Assembly (NCBI RefSeq): GCF_003217515.1
Contig: NZ_QJSX01000003.1
Coordinates: forward strand, 62,001 to 126,000
DNA from: Deinococcus yavapaiensis KR-236
Lineage (GTDB): Bacteria; Deinococcota; Deinococci; Deinococcales; Deinococcaceae
Length of the DNA: 64,000 nt
Direction of reading: 5' to 3'
Shown here: piece by piece, positions 30,249-39,172 of the stretch
How the letters are laid out: each line of letters opens with the position of its first letter
Numbering within the stretch: the stretch's first letter is position 1
The notes under the pieces: model-generated
The model's database searches: none
What the model was told of the DNA's origin: nothing
The model's input: only the letters and a program-made list of their open reading frames with translations
Made by a program: the position numbers and the translations under genes

Positions 30249-32585
30249 ATGCAGCAAACCCCCCTCGATTCCCAAGTACCTCGACTGCCGCTCAGCACGC
30301 AACCGACGGTGTTCCTTGTCGAACCGGACGATCACCGTGCAGGAGAACTCGTCTTGGAACTCGTCGGTCACGGGTATGAAGTCGTCACGGCTCCTTCCGA
30401 TGACGGCGCGCTTCCCTTGCTGCGAGAAGTGCAACCCGACATCCTCATTACCGCGTCCACGTCCGAGCACATAGACAGCGTGCGCTTCATTCAGCAAGTG
30501 CGCTCCGACTCGACGCTCGAAGACCTCCCCATCATCGTCTTGACGCACAAGGAAAGCATGCGCGACGTCATCGACTCGCTCGAGGCGGGCGCCGACGACT
30601 TCGTTTCGAGGCCGGTGAACGCCGAGGAACTGCACGCCCGCATTCGCGCCAAACTCGCGCGTCCGCCCACGCCACGCTCGCGCGTCGCGCGCAACCGCCG
30701 AACCGGCCTGCTGACCACCACGACCTTCGAAGGTGCCATGACCCGTGAAATGGAGCGCGCCGTCATCACGGGGCACTCCTTGTGTGTCGCAGAAATCCGA
30801 ATCGAGGAGCTCGTCCGCCTGCGCGACCGATACGGCTCGGAGCTCGACGCGTCGGTCGCTCGTCAAATGACGGCGTTGCTGCGAGACCATCTGCGCCGCC
30901 TCGACGTCGTGACGCACGATTCCAGCGGCACGTTCACGGTGCTGATGCCCGAAACGCAGCCCGACGAAGCGATGGAGCGCGCTCGGAAAGCCGCCGCGAG
31001 AATCGTGTCGCATACCTTCACGATCCACGGCGACCGCCTGCGCCTCACCCCCTCCATCGGCGTCACCCTCTACCGTCGAGGCACGGACGCGGCGACACTT
31101 CGCGCGCAGGCGAGAACCGCGCTGGAATACTCGGCGTCCCACCTCGATCTGCTGCCCGTCTTGTACGACCCCGCCGTTCACGGACGCGCGCGTGTGCAAA
31201 AGCGCAAGTTCGCGGCGGACTTGCGCGAAACGCTTCGGCTGCCCGTCCAGATCCTCGTCGTCGGGCTCGCCCTCATAGGCGTGCCCTTCCTGATCTACTG
31301 CGGCCTCGCCCTCGCCGGATTCGATGTCACGCCCTACGTCTACATCCTCGTCGTGGTCGCGCTGCTCCTCACGGCGGCCCTGATTCTCGTGGAAGGCTTC
31401 TTGGCCTTCGACCCCATCCAGCCGCCTCAGCAGCCTGGCGCGCCTGCCCCACCCGCGAGCGCCATCATCGCCGCGTACCTTCCGAACGAGGCGGCGACCG
31501 TCCAAGAGACGATCGAAGCGTTCCTTCGCGTCGACTACCCGGCGGGTTTGCAAGTTATCTTGGCGTACAACACGCCGCGCGACCTGCCCATCGAAGCGAC
31601 GCTTCGTGACCTCGCTCGGCGTGACCGCCGCTTCGTGCCGTTGCGCGTCGAAGGCAGTACGTCCAAAGCGCAAAACGTGAACGCCGCCCTCGCGCACGTC
31701 ACGGGCGAGTTCACCGCCGTGTACGACGCCGACCACCACCCCGACCCGGACTGCTTCGAACGCGCGTGGCGTTGGCTGTCGAACGGTTGGGATGTCGTGC
31801 AAGGCCACTGCTTCATTCGTAACGGCGACGAAAGCTGGGTGTCGCGAATGGTCGCCGTGGAATTCGAAAGCATCTACGCCGTGTCGCATCCCGGTCGGGC
31901 GCGCATGCACGACTTCGGCATTTTCGGCGGTTCCAACGGCTTTTGGAAAACCTCGCTGCTGCGCCTCATTCGCATGCGCGGCTCGATGCTCACCGAGGAC
32001 ATCGACTCGGCGCTGCGCACCGTCGAGGCGGGGTACAAGATCGGGTCCGATCCGTTCCTCGTGTCGCGCGAACTCGCGCCCACGACCCTGAAGGCGCTCA
32101 CGAACCAGCGGCTGCGCTGGGCGCAAGGATGGTTCCAAGTGTCGCTGATGCACACCTTGCGCGCCTTGCTGTCCAAGAATCTTTCTTGGCGACAAAAACT
32201 CGGCTTCGTGCACCTGCTCGCGTGGCGCGAGTTCTACCCGATCTTGTCGCTGCAGATCTTTCCAATCGTGCTGTTTTGGCTGTACGGCCCGACCGCGCGC
32301 TCCGTGGACTGGTTCGTGCCGATCTTCGTGCTCACGAGCTTGTTCACCCTCAGCGTCGGCCCGTGGCAAGCGTTGTTCGCCTACCTACGCGCCGAACCGC
32401 AAATTCGCCGCCGCGCCTCGTGGTTCTGGTTCTACCTCTTCGTGTCGAGCGTGTTCTACACGCCGTACAAGAACTTGCTCGCCGTCGTCGCGCAACTCAA
32501 AGAGCTGCGTCACGAGCGCGCCTGGAAAGTCACGCCGCGCACGACCAAGAGCCCGAGCGACTCAGGCGGGGGAGACGCCAAATGA
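30249..32585 (+). CDS. Receiver-like / degenerate GGDEF / processive GT2 glycosyltransferase fusion
   Basis: A 778-residue membrane synthase. Residues 18-135 are a receiver fold in which the phospho-acceptor Asp is replaced (PDILITA, Ala69) and the switch Lys is Arg (SRP, 120-122). Residues 148-300 are a GGDEF domain whose active site reads SSGTF (225-229) instead of GGDEF, yet the inhibitory-site RxxD (Arg216-Asp219) is kept five residues before it. Two membrane helices (332-385) lead to a GT2 domain with VYDADHH (491-497), TEDID (582-586) and QRLRW (620-624), the D, TED and QxxRW motifs of cellulose/chitin/hyaluronan-type synthases, then four more helices. It is followed by an overlapping O-acyltransferase. 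Likely an exopolysaccharide synthase gated by cyclic-di-GMP. Confidence 0.88.
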   Translation: MQQTPLDSQVPRLPLSTQPTVFLVEPDDHRAGELVLELVGHGYEVVTAPSDDGALPLLREVQPDILITASTSEHIDSVRFIQQVRSDSTLEDLPIIVLTHKESMRDVIDSLEAGADDFVSRPVNAEELHARIRAKLARPPTPRSRVARNRRTGLLTTTTFEGAMTREMERAVITGHSLCVAEIRIEELVRLRDRYGSELDASVARQMTALLRDHLRRLDVVTHDSSGTFTVLMPETQPDEAMERARKAAARIVSHTFTIHGDRLRLTPSIGVTLYRRGTDAATLRAQARTALEYSASHLDLLPVLYDPAVHGRARVQKRKFAADLRETLRLPVQILVVGLALIGVPFLIYCGLALAGFDVTPYVYILVVVALLLTAALILVEGFLAFDPIQPPQQPGAPAPPASAIIAAYLPNEAATVQETIEAFLRVDYPAGLQVILAYNTPRDLPIEATLRDLARRDRRFVPLRVEGSTSKAQNVNAALAHVTGEFTAVYDADHHPDPDCFERAWRWLSNGWDVVQGHCFIRNGDESWVSRMVAVEFESIYAVSHPGRARMHDFGIFGGSNGFWKTSLLRLIRMRGSMLTEDIDSALRTVEAGYKIGSDPFLVSRELAPTTLKALTNQRLRWAQGWFQVSLMHTLRALLSKNLSWRQKLGFVHLLAWREFYPILSLQIFPIVLFWLYGPTARSVDWFVPIFVLTSLFTLSVGPWQALFAYLRAEPQIRRRASWFWFYLFVSSVFYTPYKNLLAVVAQLKELRHERAWKVTPRTTKSPSDSGGGDAK

Positions 32586-33763
32586 CGCAAGCTCCGCGCG
32601 CCTCCGCTCGATACGAGGAACTCGAAGCGTACCGCGGTGTGGCCGCCCTGCTCGTCGTGCTGTTCCACGCGTATCAATTCACGCGCGAAGGCACGGCCGC
32701 GCAGACGTATCTGTACGAAGGCACGCCGCTGCACACCCTCTTCGTCAACCTCGACACGCCCGTCGCGTGGTTTTTCACGCTCTCGGGCTTTTTGATCTTC
32801 CTGCCGATCGCGACCTCCCTCCTCTCGAGCGGATCGGCCCTGCATCCGGGCGCGTTCCTGCTGAGGCGCGCCATTCGCATCGTTCCGCTGTACTACGTCG
32901 TCATCTTGGTGGTGTGGACGCTGCGCTACACCGGTTCCCCCGAAAACTGGACGGACCTTTTCGAGCACCTCACCTTCACGCACGTCTTCGATTCGCACTT
33001 CATCTTCTACACGGTGGGGCCCGCGTGGTCGCTCGGCGTGGAGGTGATGTTCTACTTGCTGCTGGCACTTCTCGGACCGTGGCTGCACGCACGCGCCACG
33101 AATCGAGCGGCGCCCGCCCGCGTTCGCTTGCTGCTGGCATGGTGCAGCGGTCTCATCGCCTTGAGCCTCCTCGCGAAGTTCGCCGTTCACGCGTTCATGC
33201 CGACCGTTCCGCGCGCCTTCACGTTCGGCCCGATCGCACACCTCGACTCGTTCGCGCTCGGGATGCTGCTCGCCGTGATCGTCGTCACTCGCCGCGAACA
33301 GGCGCCGCTCGGCGCGACCGCGCGTCTCGCCGTGCGTCTCGTCGCGCTCGCCCTCGTCGCGTTCACGTTCGGCCTGCGCTTTCAAGTGGACCTCGTTCGC
33401 ACCTTCGCCTACAGCCTCTCGGGCCTCGCGTTCGCCCTTTGGCTCGCCTCCACGGTCCTCGCGCCGAGCGCGTCGCGCATGGCACGCCGCCTCGCGCATC
33501 CCGTGTGGGCCCACGTCGGCCTCATCTCGTACGGCGTGTACTTGTGGCACGAGCCGATCATGCTCGAACTCGCCAAGCGAGGCTTGCTCGTCGATCCCGC
33601 CCCGAGCGCGTTTTGGCGCAACGCGCTCGTCCTCGCGATCCTCGCGATCCTCGTCGCGAACGTCACGTACTGGCTCATCGAGTACCCCGCGACGTTCTTG
33701 CGGCGCGCCTTCGATTCGCGCGGCCGCTTCATCGATCCGTACGAGCAGGCGCGGCGCAAGTGA
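32582..33763 (+). CDS. Acyltransferase family 3 (O-acyltransferase)
   Basis: A 393-residue membrane protein with about ten helices. YEELEAYRGVAALLVVLFHA with the active His, FFTLSGFLIFLP, LLRRAIRIVPLYYVVIL, GPAWSLGVEVMFYLLL and LISYGVYLWHEPI are the acyltransferase-3 blocks. The family moves acetyl or other acyl groups onto sugars of exported polysaccharides. The ATG overlaps the stop of the GT2 fusion (ATGA), so the two are made together; the natural inference is that it decorates the polymer that the synthase makes. Confidence 0.9.
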   Translation: MTQAPRASARYEELEAYRGVAALLVVLFHAYQFTREGTAAQTYLYEGTPLHTLFVNLDTPVAWFFTLSGFLIFLPIATSLLSSGSALHPGAFLLRRAIRIVPLYYVVILVVWTLRYTGSPENWTDLFEHLTFTHVFDSHFIFYTVGPAWSLGVEVMFYLLLALLGPWLHARATNRAAPARVRLLLAWCSGLIALSLLAKFAVHAFMPTVPRAFTFGPIAHLDSFALGMLLAVIVVTRREQAPLGATARLAVRLVALALVAFTFGLRFQVDLVRTFAYSLSGLAFALWLASTVLAPSASRMARRLAHPVWAHVGLISYGVYLWHEPIMLELAKRGLLVDPAPSAFWRNALVLAILAILVANVTYWLIEYPATFLRRAFDSRGRFIDPYEQARRK

Positions 33764-33766
33764 GCT

Positions 33767-34510
33767 TCACTTCAAGCGGGAGAACGCGGCGGGGCGACCG
33801 AGGACGCGCGAATTGAGGACGCTCGGCCCGCCGAACTTCACGAAGTCCTGCGGGCGGGCGCCTTCGTACGAGCAGGGGTACGTGGCGTCGGCCTTGCGCG
33901 TCAAGGGCCACGCGGAGAACACGGCGCGGCCCGCGACGTTTCCTAGCGGCACGGCGCCGAACATTCGCGAGTCTTCGCTGCCGCTCGCGGTGCGGTTGTC
34001 TCCCATCACGAAGTAGTGCCCGTCGGGCACCGTCACTTCGCGTGTCGTCGCGACCATGCCTCCGAGGTTGCTCTGGGCGCGGTTGGCGAGTTCGCTCGTG
34101 GTGTCCCAGCAGCCTTGCGCCTTCCAGTAGTTCGTGACGAACGTCTGGTCGAGCTTCGCGCCGTTGACGTAGACGTCGCCGCCCGCGATGCGCACGCGGT
34201 CGCCCGGCAAGCCGATCAGGCGCTTGACGAGGTACGGACGATAGTTCCAAAGGCCGTAGAAGTTTTTCGTGACGGCTCCGGCGGGCGGCTTGAAGATCAG
34301 GATGTCGCCGCGCGAGAACTGCCCGACGCCGAGGCGGTGCAGCCACGTTTCGTACTTCGGCACGACGATGCGCTCGCCGTGTCGCAAACTCGGCATCATG
34401 CTCGCGCCGTCGACCCTCACGGCGCTCGCGCCGAAGGTCGTGAAGGCGACGGCGAAGACGATCGGCTCCAGCCAGTTCTTCCAAAGGCGGGCGAGCGGGC
34501 GCGTCGTCAC
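33767..34510 (-). CDS. lepB: Signal peptidase I
   Basis: Cleaves signal peptides of secreted proteins at the outer face of the membrane. An N-terminal membrane segment (about 14-34) is followed by the catalytic Ser37 in DGASMMPSL, Lys96 in [11 protein letters not shown] and the [14 protein letters not shown] box. At 247 residues it is ordinary for S26A. The GTG start overlaps the stop of the HAAS-domain gene (GTGA) and GAGGAG stands five bases upstream, so lepB is the third gene of a padR operon, which is an unusual place for it. Confidence 0.93.
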   Translation of the reverse strand: MTTRPLARLWKNWLEPIVFAVAFTTFGASAVRVDGASMMPSLRHGERIVVPKYETWLHRLGVGQFSRGDILIFKPPAGAVTKNFYGLWNYRPYLVKRLIGLPGDRVRIAGGDVYVNGAKLDQTFVTNYWKAQGCWDTTSELANRAQSNLGGMVATTREVTVPDGHYFVMGDNRTASGSEDSRMFGAVPLGNVAGRAVFSAWPLTRKADATYPCSYEGARPQDFVKFGGPSVLNSRVLGRPAAFSRLK

Positions 34511-34845
34511 GGGCGCTCCTCGTGCGCGGGAGGCGCGGCGTGCGAAGCGGCGCGGGCAAGCGAGACGGTGCCGAACCCGATGCTGGAGAGGGCGAAGACG
34601 AGCAGCAGCCAGTGGAGGACGCGCGGCAAGAGGTGGACGCGCAACAAGCCGCTGTTCGCTTGCCGCGCGCACCCGAACTCTCGTAGCGCCTCGCGCACCG
34701 CCTCCGACTCGCTCATCCCGCCGACGCGGAAGTCGAGCGCGCATTGCACGATGTTAGCGTAAAGTTCGGCCCGCACGTCCGCCCGCCGCGTGCCCACGAG
34801 ACCTCGGCAGGCGTCGTCGAGGTAGCGCTCCACCTCGGCGTTCAC
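34507..34845 (-). CDS. HAAS (permease prefix) domain protein
   Basis: 112 residues. The N-terminal part, [15 protein letters not shown] followed by [11 protein letters not shown] and [13 protein letters not shown], is the helical HAAS/permease-prefix pattern usually found next to PadR regulators. One membrane helix lies near residues 78-98 ([20 protein letters not shown]). The GTG start overlaps the padR stop (GTGA). It probably links PadR control to a membrane event; the target is unknown. Confidence 0.78.
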   Translation of the reverse strand: MNAEVERYLDDACRGLVGTRRADVRAELYANIVQCALDFRVGGMSESEAVREALREFGCARQANSGLLRVHLLPRVLHWLLLVFALSSIGFGTVSLARAASHAAPPAHEERP

Positions 34846-35168
34846 TTCGCGCTCCACAGCGCCCGCAACGCCGAGTCGAAGCTGGCGTAGGTGTCGCGTT
34901 TGGCCTGCAAGGCTTCGCGCCCCGAGGGCGTGAGGTGGTAGTACTTCACGCTCGGCCCGCCGCGCGGTGGTTGTCGGCTGTCGCTCGTGATCCAGCCCGC
35001 GCTTTCCAGTCGGTGCAGGGCGGGGTACAGGCTGCCCGCGTTGAGTTTGAAGTAGCCGTTCGTGCGAACGTTGGCTTCTTTCGTGATCTCCAAACCGTAG
35101 CGTTCGCCTTCCTCCAGAATCGAGAGGAGGATGAGGTCGAGATTTCCTTTGAGCAGGTTGAGGTCCAT
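34842..35168 (-). CDS. PadR-family transcriptional regulator
   Basis: 108 residues, a short-type PadR winged helix: [60 protein letters not shown] and the wing [23 protein letters not shown] stands before the ATG. It heads the padR-HAAS-lepB operon and probably represses it through the palindromes in its own promoter. Confidence 0.93.
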   Translation of the reverse strand: MDLNLLKGNLDLILLSILEEGERYGLEITKEANVRTNGYFKLNAGSLYPALHRLESAGWITSDSRQPPRGGPSVKYYHLTPSGREALQAKRDTYASFDSALRALWSAK

Positions 35169-35177
35169 ACGCCTCCT

Positions 35178-35220
35178 TATCAGATAATGATATCAGACTC
35201 CGATATCCGTGGATTGTCAA
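35178..35220 (-). promoter_or_regulatory. padR promoter with palindromic operators
   Basis: On the minus strand, TTGACA (35215-35220), a 17-base spacer and TCTGAT (35192-35197). The 15-base palindrome TATCAGATAATGATA (35178-35192) and TGATATCA (35188-35195) overlap the -10 and start region; another GATATC is at 35202-35207. It is a good candidate PadR autoregulatory site, and it also lies just upstream of the divergent ppgK. Confidence 0.65.
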
Positions 35221-35246
35221 GGGTCGAACCGTTTATGATGTCGACC

Positions 35247-35984
35247 ATGACACGCGTTTTGGGCATCGACATTGGCGGGAGCGGCATCAAGGGGGCGCCC
35301 GTGGACACGGTCACCGGAGAACTCCTCGCCGAGCGGCACCGCATTCCGACGCCGCAACCGTCGACGCCTCAAGCCGTCGCCGAAGTCGTCAAGCAACTGT
35401 GTGAACACTTCGAGTACCATGGCAAGGTCGGCTGTACCTTCCCGGCGGTCGTTCGCCACGGCACGACCCTCACGGCCGCGAACGTCGACAAGACATGGAT
35501 CAACGCGCCCGCCCAACACCTCCTGACGGAAGTGACGGGGCGTGACGTCGTGCTGCTCAACGACGCGGACGCCGCCGGGCTGGCCGAGGCGCGTTTCGGG
35601 GCAGGCAAGGGCGTCTCGGGCACGATTTTGCTGCTGACGCTCGGAACGGGCATCGGAAGCGCCCTTATCATGGACGGGAAGCTCGTGCCGAACACCGAGT
35701 TCGGGCACATCGAACTCGGCGGCAAGGAATTCGAGCACATCGCGTCTGACAAAGTCCGCGAAGACCGAGATCTGGGTTGGAAGGAGTGGGCGACCGTTTT
35801 GTCCGACGGCGTCGCGTACCTGGAGCGCTTGTTGTGGCCCGACCTCATCATCATCGGAGGCGGCGTCAGTAAGAAAAGCGATAAGTTCTTGCCGCACCTC
35901 AAGCTTCAAACGCCCGTCGTGCCCGCGCAGCTTCGCAACAACGCGGGCTTCGTCGGCGCGGCGTTGTACGCCAGCGGCGAGTAA
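35247..35984 (+). CDS. ppgK: Polyphosphate glucokinase (ROK family)
   Basis: Phosphorylates glucose with inorganic polyphosphate. [19 protein letters not shown] is the phosphate-binding loop, [15 protein letters not shown] contains the catalytic Asp, and [15 protein letters not shown] with [16 protein letters not shown] is the segment typical of polyphosphate-using members, rather than the ExGHxxxxxxG plus zinc CxCGxxGC of ATP-ROK sugar kinases, which is absent. 245 residues matches the family. ATG 35247 is preferred over 35235 because a TATGAT box (35234-35239) lies seven bases before it. Confidence 0.92.
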   Translation: MTRVLGIDIGGSGIKGAPVDTVTGELLAERHRIPTPQPSTPQAVAEVVKQLCEHFEYHGKVGCTFPAVVRHGTTLTAANVDKTWINAPAQHLLTEVTGRDVVLLNDADAAGLAEARFGAGKGVSGTILLLTLGTGIGSALIMDGKLVPNTEFGHIELGGKEFEHIASDKVREDRDLGWKEWATVLSDGVAYLERLLWPDLIIIGGGVSKKSDKFLPHLKLQTPVVPAQLRNNAGFVGAALYASGE

Positions 35985-35987
35985 CGG

Positions 35988-36980
35988 TCAGCGACCCAGC
36001 AAGTACATCCTCGGGTAGTGCCCGCCGTGGTACACCTTCACCTCGCTCAGCAACTTCCAACGCCCGTCTTCTTCCAGCACTTCCTGAAACAGCCTCACCT
36101 CGTGCGTGAGGACGACCATGCGGCCGCGCTTCGACACCGCGCGGCCCATCGCCTTGAGGAACGCGGGGTAGAGGATGGCGTTGTCGTCGTGCGAGCCGAT
36201 CGCGTCGCCCCACGGCAAGTCGGCGACGATGAGATCGAAGGCGCGCGTCGGCATGTCGGCCGTCGTGATGTCCACCTGGTGCAGTTCGATGCCTCCGCGT
36301 TTGCTGGCGGCGACGTTTTCCCGCGCGCACGTCAGCGCGTCGGGATCCTTGTCGACCCCGACGAGCGTCTCGACCGGACCGATGAGCGAACGTTCGATGA
36401 GCAAGGTGCCGCTGCCGCACATCGGATTGAAGACCCGGTCGTTCTCGCGAATGCCGCCGAAGCGCAGCATGGCGTGCGCCACGGTCGCGTTGAGACCGCC
36501 CGACATGTTGCACACCCGCCAAGCGCGCGCCGAGAGCGGCTTCGGCGTGATACGCGCGAGCACGTCCCACCCTTCGTCGCCCGGAACGACGCGCAGCAGC
36601 AACTCGCCTTCCTCGGGGAGGTGCTTGAGGCCCGTGGCGCTTTCCAACTCCAGCGCGAGACGCTCGAACACCGCCGAGTCGCGTCCCGCCGCGCTGAAGC
36701 GGAACGACGAGAACGAATCTTGCGAGGTGACGTCGCGCACGAACGCCACGAGGTGCAGCAGATGCTGATGGCCCAGCAGGGCTTTCGGTCGCGGCACGAA
36801 GAACGACTCGACCACGTACACGGCGACGACGGACTTGAGGCGCTTGAGGGTGCGCGTATCACCCGCGTACAAAAACCTCGGGCCGTCGAGCCCCTTCACG
36901 CCCTTCACGCCCTGCAGTTCCTGCAAAGCGAACTCTTCCAGGCCGCCCAGAACTTCGATTTCGTACAGTCGCGGCTTCAT
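35988..36980 (-). CDS. THUMP-domain RNA methyltransferase (TRM11/RlmL-like)
   Basis: An AdoMet-dependent RNA guanine-N2 methyltransferase. The N-terminal 150 residues form the ferredoxin-like/THUMP region (LYEIEVLGGLEEFALQELQG). The Rossmann domain begins with AMLRFGGI, NPMCGSGTLLIERSLI is the AdoMet motif, GVDKDPDALTCARENV follows, and DLIVADLPWGDAIGSH is the NPPY-like catalytic motif in DLPWG form. 330 residues. tRNA (Trm14-like) or rRNA as target is not decided. TATACT and GGAG precede the ATG at 36980. Confidence 0.85.
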   Translation of the reverse strand: MKPRLYEIEVLGGLEEFALQELQGVKGVKGLDGPRFLYAGDTRTLKRLKSVVAVYVVESFFVPRPKALLGHQHLLHLVAFVRDVTSQDSFSSFRFSAAGRDSAVFERLALELESATGLKHLPEEGELLLRVVPGDEGWDVLARITPKPLSARAWRVCNMSGGLNATVAHAMLRFGGIRENDRVFNPMCGSGTLLIERSLIGPVETLVGVDKDPDALTCARENVAASKRGGIELHQVDITTADMPTRAFDLIVADLPWGDAIGSHDDNAILYPAFLKAMGRAVSKRGRMVVLTHEVRLFQEVLEEDGRWKLLSEVKVYHGGHYPRMYLLGR

Positions 36981-37026
36981 AGCGCTCCAGTATAGAGGGC
37001 CCTTGCGCTACGATGCGAATCACTTC

Positions 37027-38376
37027 ATGCGACGGCGCACCTTCTTGTCCCGGCTCAACGCTCCCCAACTCATCGCGGCGTCGTTCGCCCTCGGCATCCT
37101 CGCGGGCGGTGCGTTGCTCGCCTTGCCGTTCGTGCAGGCGCCCGGGGCGCGCGTCACGCCGTTGCAAGCCCTTTTCACGGCGACGAGCGCGCTGTGCGTC
37201 ACGGGACTGAGCGTCGTGGACATCGGCAAGGCGTTCAACGTGGCGGGTCAATTCGTGATCTTGCTGCTGATGCAGGCGGGCGGGCTCGGCATCATCACCC
37301 TCGGAACGCTCTTCGCGTTTCTCGCCGGGCAACGCCTCGGCTTCGGGCAACGCGCCCGACTCGCCGAACAACTCAGCGCGGGCCAGGTGGGCGGCGTCGT
37401 ACCGCTCCTGAGCTCCATCGTGAAGTACATCTTCGTGATCGAGGGCATCGGAGCCTTGCTGCTGTACGTGCGCCTCGGCCCCGAGGAAGGCTGGCTGCGC
37501 GGCTTGTACCACTCGATTTTTCATGCCGTGAGCGCGTTCAACAACGCGGGCTTCTCGCTCTACACCGATTCGTTCACGCGCTTTCGCGGCGACGCGTGGA
37601 TCAACACCGTCATGTGCGCCCTCATCTTGCTCGGCAGCTTGGGCTTTCTCGTGATGTTCAACCTCGTCGCGTGGCGCCGCGACCGCCGCAAGAATCCTCT
37701 CACGACGCAGACGAAGATCATGCTGCTGATGACGGCGACGCTGTTCGCGCTCGGCGTGGCGTCCGTCGCCCTCTTCGAGTGGAACAACCCGCGCACGCTC
37801 GGCTCGCTGCCTGCCACCGAGAAGATCGTCGCGATCGTCTTTCAAGGCACGTCGCCGCGCACGGCGGGCTTCAACTCCATCGATTACTCGGCGCTGCATC
37901 CCGCGACGCTCCTCATCACGATCTTCCTCATGTTCATCGGAGGCGGGCCGGGCTCCACGGCGGGCGGCATCAAGATGACGACCTTCTTCGTGATCGTCAT
38001 CGCCGCGTGGAGTTTCCTGCGCGGTCGCGGCGAGCCGATCGCGTTTTCGCGCCGCATCGACGCGGACACGATTCTGCGCGCCCTCGTGGTGACCGTCGTG
38101 AGCTTCGCGCTCGTGAACGGCGCCGTTCTCGTCCTCGTCCTCACGAACCCGAAGGTGCCGCTGATCAACTTGCTCTTCGAGACGGTGAGCGCCTTCGGCA
38201 CGGTGGGCTTGTCGATGAACACTACGCCGATTCTCAGTCCGGCAGGCCACCTGCTGCTCATCGTGCTGATGTACCTCGGGCGCATCGGGCCGCTCACGTT
38301 CGCCGTCGCCTTGAGCTTGCGCTCCGAGCGCTCCGCCGTGACGTACCCTGCCGAGAAAAGCATTTTGGTGGGATAG
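37027..38376 (+). CDS. TrkH/KtrB-type potassium uptake membrane subunit
   Basis: The K+-translocating subunit, 449 residues with four pore-loop repeats: ATSALCVTGLSVVD, AVSAFNNAGFSLYTD, GTSPRTAGFNSIDY and TVSAFGTVGLSMNTT, each with the filter Gly in the TxG pattern. The length fits KtrB/KtrD better than E. coli TrkH. The TACGAT box is 12 bases before the ATG. The cytosolic RCK partner gene follows 124 bases downstream. Confidence 0.92.
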   Translation: MRRRTFLSRLNAPQLIAASFALGILAGGALLALPFVQAPGARVTPLQALFTATSALCVTGLSVVDIGKAFNVAGQFVILLLMQAGGLGIITLGTLFAFLAGQRLGFGQRARLAEQLSAGQVGGVVPLLSSIVKYIFVIEGIGALLLYVRLGPEEGWLRGLYHSIFHAVSAFNNAGFSLYTDSFTRFRGDAWINTVMCALILLGSLGFLVMFNLVAWRRDRRKNPLTTQTKIMLLMTATLFALGVASVALFEWNNPRTLGSLPATEKIVAIVFQGTSPRTAGFNSIDYSALHPATLLITIFLMFIGGGPGSTAGGIKMTTFFVIVIAAWSFLRGRGEPIAFSRRIDADTILRALVVTVVSFALVNGAVLVLVLTNPKVPLINLLFETVSAFGTVGLSMNTTPILSPAGHLLLIVLMYLGRIGPLTFAVALSLRSERSAVTYPAEKSILVG

Positions 38377-38453
38377 CCAGCTCGCCTTCGCGCCGAGAAC
38401 CGTGGGCGCGAGAGGCGCCGCCACCTCAAGGAGAGAGGCTCCTCGCTGCCCTC

Positions 38454-38475
38454 CCCGTCTTTCCCGAAAGGCGGG
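38454..38475 (+). terminator. Hairpin between the K+ uptake genes
   Basis: A 9-bp stem with one T-G wobble (38454-38462 with 38467-38475) and a CCCG loop. There is no strong T-tract; partial termination is possible. Confidence 0.4.
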
Positions 38476-38500
38476 CGCGGAAAGCTGATAGCGTTTCTCC

Positions 38501-39160
38501 ATGAAAGTCAAGCAATGCCTCGTCATCGGCCTCGGGCGTTTCGGCACGGCCGTGGCGACGACCCTCTACGAACTCGGGCACGAAGTCGTCGCCGTCGACA
38601 TCGAAGAGGAGCACGTCCAAGCCGTCACGAACCTCGTGACGCACGCCGCGATTCTCGACGCGACCGACGAACGCGCTCTGCGCTCTATCGGCGCGGGCGA
38701 CTTCGACGAGGTCGTCATCGCGATCGGCACGGACATCCGCGCGAACATCCTCGCTACGATGGGCGCCAAGGGGCTCGGGGCGACGCACGTCGTGTGCAAG
38801 GCGACGGACGAGATCTCCGCGCGCGTCTTGGAGAAGATCGGGGCGGACGAAGTCATTCGTCCCGAGCACGACATGGGCGTGCGCGTCGCCCAACGCCTCG
38901 CGGGCGTCAAGCGCAAGGATGCGCCCGACCTCGGCGGCAACATCTCCATCGTCGAAATCGAGGTGAACGAGCGACTGCGCGGCACCCTCAAGGAACTCAA
39001 CCTCTCCAATCGCTTCGGCGTGCAAGTCATCGCGATCAATCGGGCGGGCAAGGTGGAAGTCACGCCGCGCGCCGACGAACTGCTGCGTCCGCACGATCTC
39101 CTCGTGGTGGTCGGTGACAACCACGCGATCGACGCTCTGAGAAGGTTCTCGGGAGAGTGA
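38501..39160 (+). CDS. TrkA/KtrA-type potassium channel regulator
   Basis: The cytosolic gating ring of the K+ uptake system, 219 residues. RCK-N Rossmann fold: CLVIGLGRFGTAVATTLYEL (GxGxxG) and VVAVDIEEEHVQ with the acidic end of beta2. RCK-C: ISIVEIEVNERLRGTLKELN and PHDLLVVVGDN. It is a single RCK unit, as in KtrA. A TAGCGT box six bases before the ATG gives it its own promoter. Confidence 0.93.
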   Translation: MKVKQCLVIGLGRFGTAVATTLYELGHEVVAVDIEEEHVQAVTNLVTHAAILDATDERALRSIGAGDFDEVVIAIGTDIRANILATMGAKGLGATHVVCKATDEISARVLEKIGADEVIRPEHDMGVRVAQRLAGVKRKDAPDLGGNISIVEIEVNERLRGTLKELNLSNRFGVQVIAINRAGKVEVTPRADELLRPHDLLVVVGDNHAIDALRRFSGE

Positions 39161-39172
39161 CGTCCTCGTCGT

